Shown: piece by piece, positions 26,545 through 35,974 of the stretch
Numbering within the stretch: the first letter of the stretch is position 1
How the letters are laid out: every line of letters starts with the position of its first letter
Assembly: GCA_034168985.1 (NCBI GenBank)
Contig: JAXFJE010000022.1
Coordinates: 79,165 to 143,164, forward strand
DNA: 64,000 nucleotides
From: JALEVB01 sp022768265
Lineage (GTDB): Bacteria; Bacillota_I; Bacilli_A; Erysipelotrichales; Erysipelotrichaceae
Direction of reading: 5' to 3'
Program-made: the position numbers and the translations under genes
Notes under the pieces: model-generated
What the model saw: only the letters and a program-made list of their open reading frames with translations
What the model was told of the DNA's origin: nothing
The model's database searches: none

Positions 26545-28293
26545 ATGAAAAAAATAATCTTAACTTTATGTGCCTTAATGATGCTAGCAGGTTGTACTAG
26601 CAAGCCTAGCAGTGATGATGCTGTTAAAGCATTGACTAGTTATCAAGCGGATGTTGTCGTAATCGGTGCAGGTGGTGCTGGAATGGCTGCAGCCATTGAG
26701 GCCAGCGATCAAGGAGCAAGTGTTGTGATCCTAGAAAAAATGAGTTATATCGGAGGTAATACTTTACGCTCTGAAGGTGGGATGAACGCCAGTGAAACGA
26801 TATATCAAAAAAATAAAGGCATCGAAGATAGCGTTGAATTGATGATCGAAGATACCATGAAGGGCGGTAAAGGAATCAATAATGAAGAATTGGTTACTTT
26901 CTTTGCACAAAATAGTGCCCCAACGATTGATTGGTTAACAAGCATAGGAATGGATGTTAGCGATGTTGCTCAAGGTGCGGGAGCTTCTGCAGCAAGAATG
27001 CATCGTCCGCAAGATGGCTCGAAGATCGGTAGCGTTTTGGTGCCAGTGCTTAAAGATAACCTTGCTAAAAGAAATATCACGGTTTTAACAGAAACTAAGG
27101 TCATCTCAATCATCAAAGATGAAGGGAAGGTTACCAAAGTAGTTGCCCTAGACAAATCAGGTAAAGAAATCGTATTTGATGCCAATGCAATTATCATTGC
27201 TACAGGTGGTTTTGGGGCAAATGAAGAAATGTATGTTCAATATCGTGAAGATTTAGCTGGCTTTGCTACGACCAATCATCCAGGTGCAACAGGTGATGGT
27301 ATAACATTAGCCCAAGAAATTGGAGCTGATGTCGTAGATATGAAAGAGATCCAAACCAATCCTACCGTTGAAATAACATCTAATACGGTTATTTCTGAGT
27401 CGGTAAGAGGTAAAGGAAGCATATTGGTTAATGTGCATGGGAAACGCTTTATTTCGGAAATGGAAACCCGCGATGTTTTATCTAGTGCTATCTTAGAACA
27501 AGATGATAAGATCGCTTATCTAGTATTTGATCAAAGAGTCATGGATTCTATGGCAGCTTTAAAGGAAAACTATGAAAAAGGTATCATCATCAAAGGGAAA
27601 GATCTAAATGATCTAGCTGCCCAATTATCCTTAGATGCTTCGACGCTTGAATTAACCCTAAATGATTGGAATAAAGCAGTTGCAGCTAAAAACGATACAG
27701 CTTTTGGCCGAACGACGGGGATGGATGCCGATCTAAGCCAAGCACCATATTATGCGATTACCGTTTCACCAGCCGTGCATTATACGATGGGCGGGATCAA
27801 GGTCAATACCAATACAGAAGTTATCGATACTGCAGGTCAAATCATCAAAGGTCTATATGCCGCAGGCGAAGTTACTGGTGGCTTACATGGAGCTAATCGA
27901 CTTGGCGGTAATGCCGTTGGGGATATCATGGTCTTTGGGCGTCAAGCTGGCAGCAAGGCAGCACAATATGCAAAAACGCTAAGCGCTAAAGAACTAGTGC
28001 TTCCGCAAAAAGAAATGCCAACCCAAGCCAAAGGAAACTATCAAGATGGTGAGTATGAAGGCAGTGGTCAAGGTTTAAATGGCGAAATCAAGCTAAAAGT
28101 CGTTGTTACAGATGGTTCGATAACGGATATCGACGTCATTGCTACGAACGATACCGAGAGCTTATTTAATGATGCACTAGCTAAGATCAAAGAAGAAGTC
28201 ATGATCTCCCAAAAGTTAGAAGCTGATAATGTTACCGGAGCTACTTATTCTAGCAAAGGTATCTTAGAAGCGTTAAATGAGGCCTTAAAATAA
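26545..28293 (+). CDS. Secreted flavoprotein reductase lipoprotein (FAD domain plus FMN-binding domain; fumarate reductase-like)
   Basis: A 582-aa extracytoplasmic enzyme. A signal peptide with lipobox LAGC (lipidated Cys17) is followed by a FAD-binding domain (VVVIGAGGAGMAAAIEA) of the fumarate reductase/3-ketosteroid dehydrogenase superfamily. Active-site-like residues are seen in TNHPGATGDG, FGRTTGM, HYTMGGI and GANRLGGN. The C-terminal 90 residues form an FMN-binding domain with DNVTGATYSS, where Thr would carry covalent FMN added by ApbE. Such proteins use extracellular electron transfer to reduce fumarate, urocanate or other acceptors. The acceptor here is unknown. A DcuS/DcuR-like system follows. 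Confidence 0.9.
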   Translation: MKKIILTLCALMMLAGCTSKPSSDDAVKALTSYQADVVVIGAGGAGMAAAIEASDQGASVVILEKMSYIGGNTLRSEGGMNASETIYQKNKGIEDSVELMIEDTMKGGKGINNEELVTFFAQNSAPTIDWLTSIGMDVSDVAQGAGASAARMHRPQDGSKIGSVLVPVLKDNLAKRNITVLTETKVISIIKDEGKVTKVVALDKSGKEIVFDANAIIIATGGFGANEEMYVQYREDLAGFATTNHPGATGDGITLAQEIGADVVDMKEIQTNPTVEITSNTVISESVRGKGSILVNVHGKRFISEMETRDVLSSAILEQDDKIAYLVFDQRVMDSMAALKENYEKGIIIKGKDLNDLAAQLSLDASTLELTLNDWNKAVAAKNDTAFGRTTGMDADLSQAPYYAITVSPAVHYTMGGIKVNTNTEVIDTAGQIIKGLYAAGEVTGGLHGANRLGGNAVGDIMVFGRQAGSKAAQYAKTLSAKELVLPQKEMPTQAKGNYQDGEYEGSGQGLNGEIKLKVVVTDGSITDIDVIATNDTESLFNDALAKIKEEVMISQKLEADNVTGATYSSKGILEALNEALK

Positions 28294-28300
28294 AACTTTT

Positions 28301-28335
28301 AAGCAACATTAGGATATCAACTAATGTTGCTTTTT
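28301..28335 (+). terminator. Terminator after the flavoprotein gene
   Basis: AAGCAACATTAG pairs with CTAATGTTGCTT around an 8-nt loop, followed by T residues. The T-tract runs into an extended -10 (TGTTATAAT, 28335-28343) for the next gene. Confidence 0.85.
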
Positions 28336-28368
28336 GTTATAATCTTTGTATAAAAGTGGTATTAAGTT

Positions 28369-29946
28369 ATGAAAATAAAGTTAGCAACCCGTATTGGCCT
28401 ATGTACCGTTGTCTTGATCTTTATTGCGGTCTTGATCTCGATCTTTATCTCTGGTAAATGGTATATCGATCAAATGATGGTTAATATCGAAGAAAATACA
28501 TTGAATGTCGTAAAGATCGCCTCACATTCTAGAGTGATCATTGAAGGCTTACAAAAAGACATAGATGATGGCAGCATTCAAACCTATGTCAACAATATTC
28601 AAAATAACATCGAAAATATTGATGTCATGGTAGTTGCGGATACCGATGGTAAACGTTATGGTCATACCAAAAGTGATAGGGTCGGTTTGATGTTTTCTGC
28701 CAATGATAATGCACCAGCCTTATTAGAAGGAAAAACCTATGTATCTATTGGCCCTGGAACCTTAGGCGACTCGTTAAGGGCCTTTGCTCCGATCAAGGCT
28801 GATGATGGACATATCATTGGTTTTGTCATGGCAGGGACTTTATTGGATTCTATTGCGAAAGCTGAAAGAACGATCTTCATCATGGCGATCATCTTTACTT
28901 TTATCAGCGGAGGCATTGGAATCGTTGGTGCCATGTTGTTAGCTCGCTATATCAAGCGCAAATTATTAAATTACGAGCCAGAAGATATAGCCCATCTATA
29001 TTTAGAAAATGTAACGATCTTAAAAACGATCAAAGAAGGAGTCATTGAAATTGATCGTGATCATAAAATCATCAATATGAATAAGACTGCTGAAGAATTT
29101 TTGAACATGAAAGACTGGTATCAAAAAGATATCCGCTTAGTATGCCCTAATAGCAAGTTAACGCAGGTCATTGATGAAAAACAAGCTATTTATGATTATC
29201 AATGTTATCTAGCTGATAAATTGGTCTTAACCAATAATGTGCCGATCGAAACATCAGCTGGTAAAATTATTGGTGCGGTATGCTCATTTAGGGATCAAAG
29301 AGAAATCAATCAGCTAGCTAATGAAATTACAGGGGTCAAAAGAATCGTCGATGCTTTACGCGCAACGACCCATGAATTTAAAAACAAATTGCATGTGATC
29401 CTTGGGTTGATTGAAACAAATCGTTTAGATCAAGCTAAAGCCTATATCGGAGCAATCAACGATGAATTACAAGCAACCATCACCGATATCATGAATCATA
29501 TCCAAGAACCGACCATTGCCGCTTTACTTATTGGCAAGGTGCAAAGGATGAATGAAACGAAAATTAGTTGGGAACTTGATGATGCTTCCAATATGGAAGA
29601 TGCCAATGGCTTTGATGTCAATGATCTGGTAACGATCATTGGAAATATCCTTGATAATGCCATCGATGAATTAAATAGCATTGATAAAACATCAAAGCAT
29701 ATCAAAGCGTTATTGATCCTCAATGATCGTCAGCTATACATCAAGATCTGTGATAATGGCTCAGGTATCAAAGCTATCAACAAAATCTTTATCAAGGGTT
29801 ATACTACTAAGCAAGGCAGTCGCGGATATGGTTTATACTTGCTTAAACAATTAGTTGATAAATATCATGGTACAATTGATATCATGCAAACAAAAGATGA
29901 AGGAACATGTTTTTTAATTAAAATGAAAGGAATATATCATGATTAA
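28369..29946 (+). CDS. Sensor histidine kinase, CitA/DcuS family
   Basis: A 525-aa membrane kinase. Two helices (about residues 8-28 and 167-190) flank a periplasmic-type PDC/PAS sensor domain with VVADTDGKRYGHTKSDRVG, the pattern found in citrate and C4-dicarboxylate sensors. A cytoplasmic PAS domain (EGVIEIDRDHKIINMN) follows. The SPOB-type H-box is RATTHEFKNKLHVILGLIE. The ATPase has NILDNAIDEL, ICDNGSGI and RGYGLYLLKQ. It overlaps the regulator gene by 8 bp. Its place behind the flavoprotein suggests it senses an organic acid acceptor, an inference. Confidence 0.93.
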   Translation: MKIKLATRIGLCTVVLIFIAVLISIFISGKWYIDQMMVNIEENTLNVVKIASHSRVIIEGLQKDIDDGSIQTYVNNIQNNIENIDVMVVADTDGKRYGHTKSDRVGLMFSANDNAPALLEGKTYVSIGPGTLGDSLRAFAPIKADDGHIIGFVMAGTLLDSIAKAERTIFIMAIIFTFISGGIGIVGAMLLARYIKRKLLNYEPEDIAHLYLENVTILKTIKEGVIEIDRDHKIINMNKTAEEFLNMKDWYQKDIRLVCPNSKLTQVIDEKQAIYDYQCYLADKLVLTNNVPIETSAGKIIGAVCSFRDQREINQLANEITGVKRIVDALRATTHEFKNKLHVILGLIETNRLDQAKAYIGAINDELQATITDIMNHIQEPTIAALLIGKVQRMNETKISWELDDASNMEDANGFDVNDLVTIIGNILDNAIDELNSIDKTSKHIKALLILNDRQLYIKICDNGSGIKAINKIFIKGYTTKQGSRGYGLYLLKQLVDKYHGTIDIMQTKDEGTCFLIKMKGIYHD

Positions 29947-30607
29947 TGTATTGATAGTTGAAGATGATCCAATGGTCGCGCAAATAAATAAAGACTACAT
30001 CGAGCGTCTCCCCGGCTTTAAAGTATGTGATATCGTTGGTGATGGGCAAGCAGCCTTAGATTATTTGCAAGTAAAAAAACAAGAAATCGATCTGATCATT
30101 TTGGATATCTATTTGCCAAAGATCGATGGCTTAGCTTTATTAGAAAAAATCAGAGGTGATTATCAAAATGTTGACATCATCTTTGTAACAGCCGCTAAAG
30201 AACGTGATACGATCCGCAGGGGTCTTAGACTAGGGGCCATCGACTTTTTGATCAAGCCTTTTACCTTTGAAAGGATCGCCACGGCCTTAAATAAATATAA
30301 GCAGCATTATGAACTATACCAAGGTGATTCCCTGTTTGATCAACAACGCCTTGACTCCCTTTTAAATAATAATGCATCTAATCAGCTGCCTAAAAAGATG
30401 CATGAACTTACTTTGAAGAAAGTGCGTCAAGAAGTAGAAAAATATCAAGATATCTTAGATCTAAATCAAATGACTACAGATCTAAATATGACCAACGTAA
30501 CTTTAAGGGTATATCTAGATTATCTGGTGGAACAAAAGGTCTTGAGCAAGGAATTAAGTAGTGGCAACATTGGCAGACCATATTATATCTATCATAAAGT
30601 GGTTTGA
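29939..30607 (+). CDS. Response regulator, CitB/DcuR family
   Basis: A 222-aa regulator with a receiver domain (VEDDPMV acidic pair, phospho-Asp in LIILDIYLPKIDG, Lys in FLIKPFTFERI). The C-terminal part is the helix-turn-helix of the CitB/DcuR/MalR type (DLNMTNVTLRVYLDYLVEQ, GNIGRPYYIY). It overlaps the kinase gene by 8 bp. A likely target is the flavoprotein leader 3.5 kb upstream. Confidence 0.93.
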   Translation: MINVLIVEDDPMVAQINKDYIERLPGFKVCDIVGDGQAALDYLQVKKQEIDLIILDIYLPKIDGLALLEKIRGDYQNVDIIFVTAAKERDTIRRGLRLGAIDFLIKPFTFERIATALNKYKQHYELYQGDSLFDQQRLDSLLNNNASNQLPKKMHELTLKKVRQEVEKYQDILDLNQMTTDLNMTNVTLRVYLDYLVEQKVLSKELSSGNIGRPYYIYHKVV

Positions 30608-30612
30608 GGTCA

Positions 30613-30642
30613 TTGACAAGTTAGCTTTAATCGTAATATAAT
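30613..30642 (+). promoter_or_regulatory. Sigma-A promoter for the TSCPD gene
   Basis: TTGACA (30613-30618), 18-nt spacer, TATAAT (30637-30642), about 30 nt before the ATG. Confidence 0.85.
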
Positions 30643-30673
30643 CTAAAAAGAGATATTTAGAGGAGGTGTTAAA

Positions 30674-30940
30674 ATGAGTAATAGTTTTACATACAAAACA
30701 AAAGGTACTTGCTCTAAATTGATTGAACTAGTTATTGATGATCAAGATATCATCGAAAGCTTAGTTGTAACTGGTGGTTGTAACGGAAATTTAAAAGGCA
30801 TATCTAGTATCGTAAAGGGCAAGCATATTGATGAAGTAATTAGTGCTTTTAAAGATATCACTTGCGGACCAAGATCGACATCATGCCCTGATCAAATAGC
30901 TTGTGCATTGAATGAATATAAGGCTAGCAAACAGCACTAA
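30674..30940 (+). CDS. TSCPD domain protein
   Basis: An 88-aa protein with the signature TSCPDQIA near the C-terminus and GTCSK, GGCNGN and CGPRSTSCPD cysteine motifs. This is the stand-alone form of the domain otherwise found at the end of some ribonucleotide reductases; its activity is not known to me. It has its own consensus promoter, RBS (AGGAGGTG) and terminator, so it is monocistronic. Confidence 0.9.
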   Translation: MSNSFTYKTKGTCSKLIELVIDDQDIIESLVVTGGCNGNLKGISSIVKGKHIDEVISAFKDITCGPRSTSCPDQIACALNEYKASKQH

Positions 30941-30960
30941 TTGCAGTGCTGTTTTTTTAT
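30930..30960 (+). terminator. Terminator overlapping the TSCPD gene end
   Basis: AACAGCACT (30930-30938) pairs with AGTGCTGTT (30945-30953), then seven T. The 5' arm contains the last His codon and the first base of the stop codon. Confidence 0.88.
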
Positions 30961-30977
30961 TTGGGGGGAAAAAGATT

Positions 30978-32723
30978 ATGGAGTTTTTAAAAAAATATAT
31001 TGCAAGATATAAATTTAGAATCATTTTGATGGTCATCTTGACGATCTTAGTAGCTATCTTTACTTTGATCACACCTATCATCTTTAGTTATCTGATCGAT
31101 AATATCTTACAAGGTGATATATCGAAAGGTTTATTTAAGCTATTAAGCCAAAATGAGGCTTTGTGGATCGGAGCCATCATCGTTGTGGTCATTAACTTGT
31201 TGCTTGCTTTATTCTATTATCTGCGAGGAAAAAATAATGCCCAGCTAGGTGAGCATATCGTAGCAGATATTCGTAATGATCTATATCGTCACATTCAAAA
31301 ATTGCCTTATGATTTCTTTGTGAAAAGCGATAGTGGTGAATTGATCCAAAAATGTACGAATGATGTGGATATGATCGGCCGTATCTTTAGCAATCAATTA
31401 TCAGAAATGGTCTTTTGTATCATGATCGCTGGTTGTGCGATGGCTTATCTTTTTTATTTAAATGTGCGACTATCATTGATTGCCTTTATTTCGATTCCCA
31501 TTATCTTTATTTTTGCAATCTATTTTTTCACCAAGATGCAGCAACACTTTTTAGCGAGTGATAATGCAGATGGCAAGCTAGTTTCTAAATTACAAGAGGC
31601 CATTAATGGTGTAAGGGTCGTAAAGGCTTTTAATAACGAAAAATATGAGATCGCACAATTTGACCAACGCAATCAAGAATATCGAGATATCACCTTTGAA
31701 TTGATTCGTTTGCTTGGCGTATATTATAGCTTTAGTGATCTTTTGGTATATAGTCAGATCGTCTTAGTCGTTTTATTTGGTATCTATGCAGTTTTAGATC
31801 ATAGCATTACCATTGGTGATCTATTAGTGTTTATTACCTATGAAACTAATATCCTATATCCAATAAGACAATTAGGAAGGATCATTGCCGATATAGGTAA
31901 AGTTAGTGTTTCAGCCAAACGTTTAAAAGGAATCATGGATGAACCGGTAGAAGATCTTGTTGCAGGAGAAGCGCATGATATCACCAATGAGATTGCTTTT
32001 AACCATGTTAGTTTTGCTTATGATAATGGCATCGAGGTATTGCATGATCTAAACTTTAGCATTCATCAAGGGGAAACCATCGCCATCATGGGAGCGACAG
32101 GTTCAGGAAAATCTTCATTGGTACATTTATTGATTCGTTTATATGATTGTACGCAAGGACAGATCTTGATCGATGATATCGATATCAAAAATATCAATCG
32201 CCAACAGCTCCGAAAACAAATTGGCATTGTTTTGCAAGAACCTTTCCTATATTCAAAATCTATCTATGATAACATCAAGAGTGTAGATGTTAGTGAAGAT
32301 ACGATGTATGAAAGTTGTAAGATTGCCTGCATCCATGATGTTATCTTAAGTTTTAAAGAGGGCTATCAGACTTTGGTTGGAGAAAAAGGGGTCACGTTAT
32401 CTGGCGGCCAAAAACAGCGCTTAGCGATTGCTAGAACCTTGGCTCATCCGTTTAAGGTCATCATCTTTGATGATAGCTTAAGCGCGGTCGATACCAAGAC
32501 CGATAGTGATATTCAAAATCAATTACGCCAATTGACCAATATTACTAAGATCATCGTTTGTCAAAGAGTAAGCAGTGCGATGATGGCAGATAAGATCATC
32601 ATGTTAGATAAAGGTAGAATCGTCGAAATGGGAACTTCACAAGAACTATTACAAAAACAAGGCTTATATGCCAAGATCTACGCTTTACAAAATAAAAATG
32701 TGGGAGGTGATGTTAGTGTCTAG
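30978..32723 (+). CDS. ABC exporter half-transporter with degenerate ATPase site
   Basis: A 581-aa half exporter: six-helix transmembrane domain (residues 1-320) followed by an ATPase domain. Walker A is GATGSGKSS and the signature LSGGQKQR. Walker B ends FDDS, so the catalytic Glu is Asp, and the H-loop His is Gln (VCQRVSS). Both changes are typical of the non-hydrolysing half of heterodimeric exporters such as TM287/288 and BmrCD. The next gene supplies the partner. ATG 30978 is preceded by a G-rich RBS; the upstream extension is excluded because it overlaps the terminator. Confidence 0.93.
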   Translation: MEFLKKYIARYKFRIILMVILTILVAIFTLITPIIFSYLIDNILQGDISKGLFKLLSQNEALWIGAIIVVVINLLLALFYYLRGKNNAQLGEHIVADIRNDLYRHIQKLPYDFFVKSDSGELIQKCTNDVDMIGRIFSNQLSEMVFCIMIAGCAMAYLFYLNVRLSLIAFISIPIIFIFAIYFFTKMQQHFLASDNADGKLVSKLQEAINGVRVVKAFNNEKYEIAQFDQRNQEYRDITFELIRLLGVYYSFSDLLVYSQIVLVVLFGIYAVLDHSITIGDLLVFITYETNILYPIRQLGRIIADIGKVSVSAKRLKGIMDEPVEDLVAGEAHDITNEIAFNHVSFAYDNGIEVLHDLNFSIHQGETIAIMGATGSGKSSLVHLLIRLYDCTQGQILIDDIDIKNINRQQLRKQIGIVLQEPFLYSKSIYDNIKSVDVSEDTMYESCKIACIHDVILSFKEGYQTLVGEKGVTLSGGQKQRLAIARTLAHPFKVIIFDDSLSAVDTKTDSDIQNQLRQLTNITKIIVCQRVSSAMMADKIIMLDKGRIVEMGTSQELLQKQGLYAKIYALQNKNVGGDVSV

Positions 32724-34557
32724 TTTTCAAGAAAAAGAATATGATACTTCCTCTTTGAATCTTAAATTATGGAAACAAATCTTTAGTTTATTGCATGATC
32801 GCAAGATCTTTGTGGTCACTACGCTTTTTTTATTGATGAGTGCTGTAGGTGAAGCTGCTTTTCCGATCTTTTATAAGTTTGCGATCGATAGTTTTGCCAG
32901 CGCACAAGTTTCTTTAGAGCATTTGCCGCAATTTGTTATTCTTGTGGCGATCAATATCATCTTTGTTTGTATTGCTTGTTATATGTTTTTCTATATGGCA
33001 GGAAAGATCGAAATGAATTTTAGTTACATCATCAGAAAAAATTGCTTTGATAAATTACAGCAATTATCCTTTTCTTACTATGATATAACACCATCAGGGT
33101 GGATCGTTGCTAGGGTATCAAACGATGTTGCTCGCTTGGCAGAGATCGTTTCTTGGGCCTTTGTAGATATCATCTATGGCTTGATATCTATCGTATTTAT
33201 CATGATCATCATGTTGATGGTAAATGTTAAATTAGCCATGATCATTATCATATTGATGCCCATATTATTTGGTTTGACTTATTATTTGCAAAATAAGGTC
33301 TTATTCCATTCCCGTAAGGTTCGTAGCATCAATTCAAAGATCGTGCATGGTTTTAATGAGGGTATTACTGGAGCAAAAACGACTAAAACTTTATGCTTGG
33401 AAGACGATAATTATGCTAACTTTACCCACGATACGCGAAAAATGTATGAATCAAGTGTTAAAAGAGGGATGGTTGCCAGCCTTTTCAATCCATTGATCTT
33501 TGGTTTTAGTGGCTTAGCTAGCAGCTTATTATTGTATTTTGGGGGCCATATGGTATTAGTTAAAAGCTTGGAATTTGGAACCTTATTGATGTTTGTGCAG
33601 TATGTGACAACCCTATTTACCACCTTGCGTCCTATAGCTGCTGATATATGTGATCTTCAAATGGCCCAAGCCAGCGGAGAGCGGGTTATTTCGTTACTAG
33701 ATACACCATTAAAGATTGCAGATAAAGCAGAGGTTGTTGCGAAATATGGTACCAAATTAGCGCCTAAAGTCGAAAACTATGAAACGGTTGATGGTGATGT
33801 AGAATTTTCGCATGTTGATTTTGCTTATATCGATGATCAATATGTATTAAAAGATTTTAATTTAACAGTTAAGCATGGAGAAATGATTGCTTTAGTTGGG
33901 GAAACAGGTTCAGGAAAAAGTACGATCATCAATCTTTTATGTCGTTTTTATGAGCCAACTAATGGATCGATCAAAATCGACGGGATAGATTATCGTGAAA
34001 GAAGCTTAGGCTGGTTACATAGCAATATTGGTTATGTTTTGCAAGCTCCCCATCTATTTAGCGGAAGCATTGCGGATAACATCCGCTATGGGAAACTGGA
34101 CGCTACTTTAGAGCAGGTCAAAGAAGTATGTCATTTGATCAAAGCCGATGAGTTTATCGAAGCATTACCAGATAAATATGACAGTCAGGTAGGAGAGGGC
34201 GGAAACCTTCTATCAACTGGCCAAAAACAAATGTTATCGTTTGCTCGTGCCTTGATCAAAAAACCTAAGATCTTTGTCTTAGATGAGGCGACATCTTCCA
34301 TTGATACCCAAACAGAAAAGATCATTCAATATGCCATCGATCATGTGATGAAAGATCACACGACCTTTGTGGTTGCTCACCGCTTGAGCACGATCGTAAA
34401 TGCCGATAAGATCTTGGTCATCAAAAATGGTAAGATTCAAGAAATGGGTCGCCATGAGGAATTAATGGCTAAAAAAGGTTATTATCATCATTTATATATG
34501 AATCAGTTTAAAGAAGAAAGCGTTGATGAATTATTAGATGATATAACAATAAATTAG
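32716..34557 (+). CDS. ABC exporter half-transporter, catalytic partner
   Basis: About 613 aa with an N-terminal extension, six membrane helices and an ATPase domain. Walker A is GETGSGKST, Walker B VLDEATSS with the catalytic Glu, and the H-loop is VAHRLST. The signature is LSTGQ rather than LSGGQ, which together with the partner's Asp forms one degenerate site. GGGAGG (32702-32707) is 2 nt from ATG 32710 and 8 nt from GTG 32716, so GTG is preferred. It overlaps the partner gene by 8 bp. The substrate is unknown; multidrug or lipid export is possible. Confidence 0.92.
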   Translation: MSSFQEKEYDTSSLNLKLWKQIFSLLHDRKIFVVTTLFLLMSAVGEAAFPIFYKFAIDSFASAQVSLEHLPQFVILVAINIIFVCIACYMFFYMAGKIEMNFSYIIRKNCFDKLQQLSFSYYDITPSGWIVARVSNDVARLAEIVSWAFVDIIYGLISIVFIMIIMLMVNVKLAMIIIILMPILFGLTYYLQNKVLFHSRKVRSINSKIVHGFNEGITGAKTTKTLCLEDDNYANFTHDTRKMYESSVKRGMVASLFNPLIFGFSGLASSLLLYFGGHMVLVKSLEFGTLLMFVQYVTTLFTTLRPIAADICDLQMAQASGERVISLLDTPLKIADKAEVVAKYGTKLAPKVENYETVDGDVEFSHVDFAYIDDQYVLKDFNLTVKHGEMIALVGETGSGKSTIINLLCRFYEPTNGSIKIDGIDYRERSLGWLHSNIGYVLQAPHLFSGSIADNIRYGKLDATLEQVKEVCHLIKADEFIEALPDKYDSQVGEGGNLLSTGQKQMLSFARALIKKPKIFVLDEATSSIDTQTEKIIQYAIDHVMKDHTTFVVAHRLSTIVNADKILVIKNGKIQEMGRHEELMAKKGYYHHLYMNQFKEESVDELLDDITIN

Positions 34558-34601
34558 TAATTTGCTTAAGTTATGGTATAATACATAGCGAGGTTGAGAA
34601 A

Positions 34602-35069
34602 ATGAAATTAAAATTAGCAATTCTTTCAGTGGCGATCATCGTGATCGACCAATTAACAAAATATTATTTTCAAATTAATCTAGCATTGCACGATTCCATA
34701 CCAGTTATCAAAGATTTTTTCTATTTGACATATGCTAAAAATACAGGAGCTGGTTGGAGCATGTTTTCTGGTCATACGGAAATCTTGGCATTTATCAGTT
34801 TAGCCATGGCAGGATGCTTTATATATCTGTATATCAAAGAAGCGAAAGAAAATCATTTGCAACTTTGGTGCTATAGTTTATTGATTGCTGGGGCACTTGG
34901 CAACCTGATCGATCGTCTATATTTAGGATATGTGCGTGACTTTTTAGATTTTTATCTATTTGGTTATGATTTTCCCATCTTTAACGTTGCAGATATTGCC
35001 GTTACCTTTGGCGCATTTATCTTGATCTATATTTTTGTAAAAGAGGAGTATGGTACATGGAAAAAATAA
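34602..35069 (+). CDS. lspA: Lipoprotein signal peptidase II
   Basis: Membrane aspartyl protease that cleaves signal peptides of prolipoproteins; the lipoproteins encoded at 26545 and 62855 would be substrates. Four helices are seen. The catalytic Asp residues lie in NLIDRLYLGYVRDFLDF and FNVADIAVTFG. It is 155 aa, a normal size. A TGGTATAAT extended -10 lies about 25 nt upstream. It overlaps rluD by 13 bp. Confidence 0.96.
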   Translation: MKLKLAILSVAIIVIDQLTKYYFQINLALHDSIPVIKDFFYLTYAKNTGAGWSMFSGHTEILAFISLAMAGCFIYLYIKEAKENHLQLWCYSLLIAGALGNLIDRLYLGYVRDFLDFYLFGYDFPIFNVADIAVTFGAFILIYIFVKEEYGTWKK

Positions 35070-35974
35070 CGGTAACCGATTTAGAAAAAGCGCTGCGTGT
35101 TGATAAATATCTTAATATGGTACAAGATGAGCTATCGCGTAGTTTTATCCAACAATTGATCGATGATGAGAAGATCGTGATCAATGATAAACCGTGCAAA
35201 AGCAATACCAAGGTCAAAAATGGGGATATCATTACCATCAATGATTTCGCATTGGTGGAAATCGATGCAAAACCCGAGGATATCCCTTTAGATATCATTT
35301 ATGAAGATCAAGACATCATCGTCATCAATAAACCTAAAGGGATGGTCGTACATCCTAGTATTGGTAATTATGAACATACTTTGGTCAATGCTTTATTATT
35401 TCATTGTAAAGATCTATCAGGGATCAATGGTAAGATCCGTCCTGGTATCGTTCATCGTATCGATAAAGATACTACTGGTTGTATCGTTGCCTGCAAAAAT
35501 GATAAAGCGCATGAAGCTATTGCCCAACAATTAGCTAATAAGACCTGTCATCGGGAATATATGGCTTTGGTAGAAGGCGTCATCGAGCATAATAGCGGAA
35601 CGATCGATGCGCCAATCGGTCGAGATGGCAAAGATCGTAAAAAGATGACCGTCACAGAAATAAACAGCAAAGAAGCGATTACACATTTTGATGTCATCGA
35701 ACGCTTTAAGAAATACACTTTGGTCAAATGTAAATTGGAAACAGGACGAACCCATCAGATCAGGGTGCATATGCAATTTATCGATCATCCAATCGTTGGG
35801 GATGAAGTATATGGACGACGTAAGACCTTAAAAAATACTCAAGGTCAGGTCTTACATGCTTATAAATTAGAACTGATCCATCCAACAACATTGGAAAAGA
35901 TGACTTTCGAAGCACCATTACCAACTTATTTTACAGAACTTTTGACAAGTATCAGGAGTGAAGATAATGCTTAA
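35057..35974 (+). CDS. rluD: RluD-like 23S rRNA pseudouridine synthase
   Basis: A 305-aa pseudouridine synthase. The N-terminal S4 domain starts LRVDKYLNMVQDELSRSFIQQLI. The catalytic Asp is in HRIDKDTTGCIV, with KPKGMVVHP and GRTHQIRVHM also present. lspA-rluD is a common pair in Bacillota. The exact target uridines are not known from the sequence; RluA/RluD subfamilies look alike. Confidence 0.93.
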   Translation: MEKITVTDLEKALRVDKYLNMVQDELSRSFIQQLIDDEKIVINDKPCKSNTKVKNGDIITINDFALVEIDAKPEDIPLDIIYEDQDIIVINKPKGMVVHPSIGNYEHTLVNALLFHCKDLSGINGKIRPGIVHRIDKDTTGCIVACKNDKAHEAIAQQLANKTCHREYMALVEGVIEHNSGTIDAPIGRDGKDRKKMTVTEINSKEAITHFDVIERFKKYTLVKCKLETGRTHQIRVHMQFIDHPIVGDEVYGRRKTLKNTQGQVLHAYKLELIHPTTLEKMTFEAPLPTYFTELLTSIRSEDNA

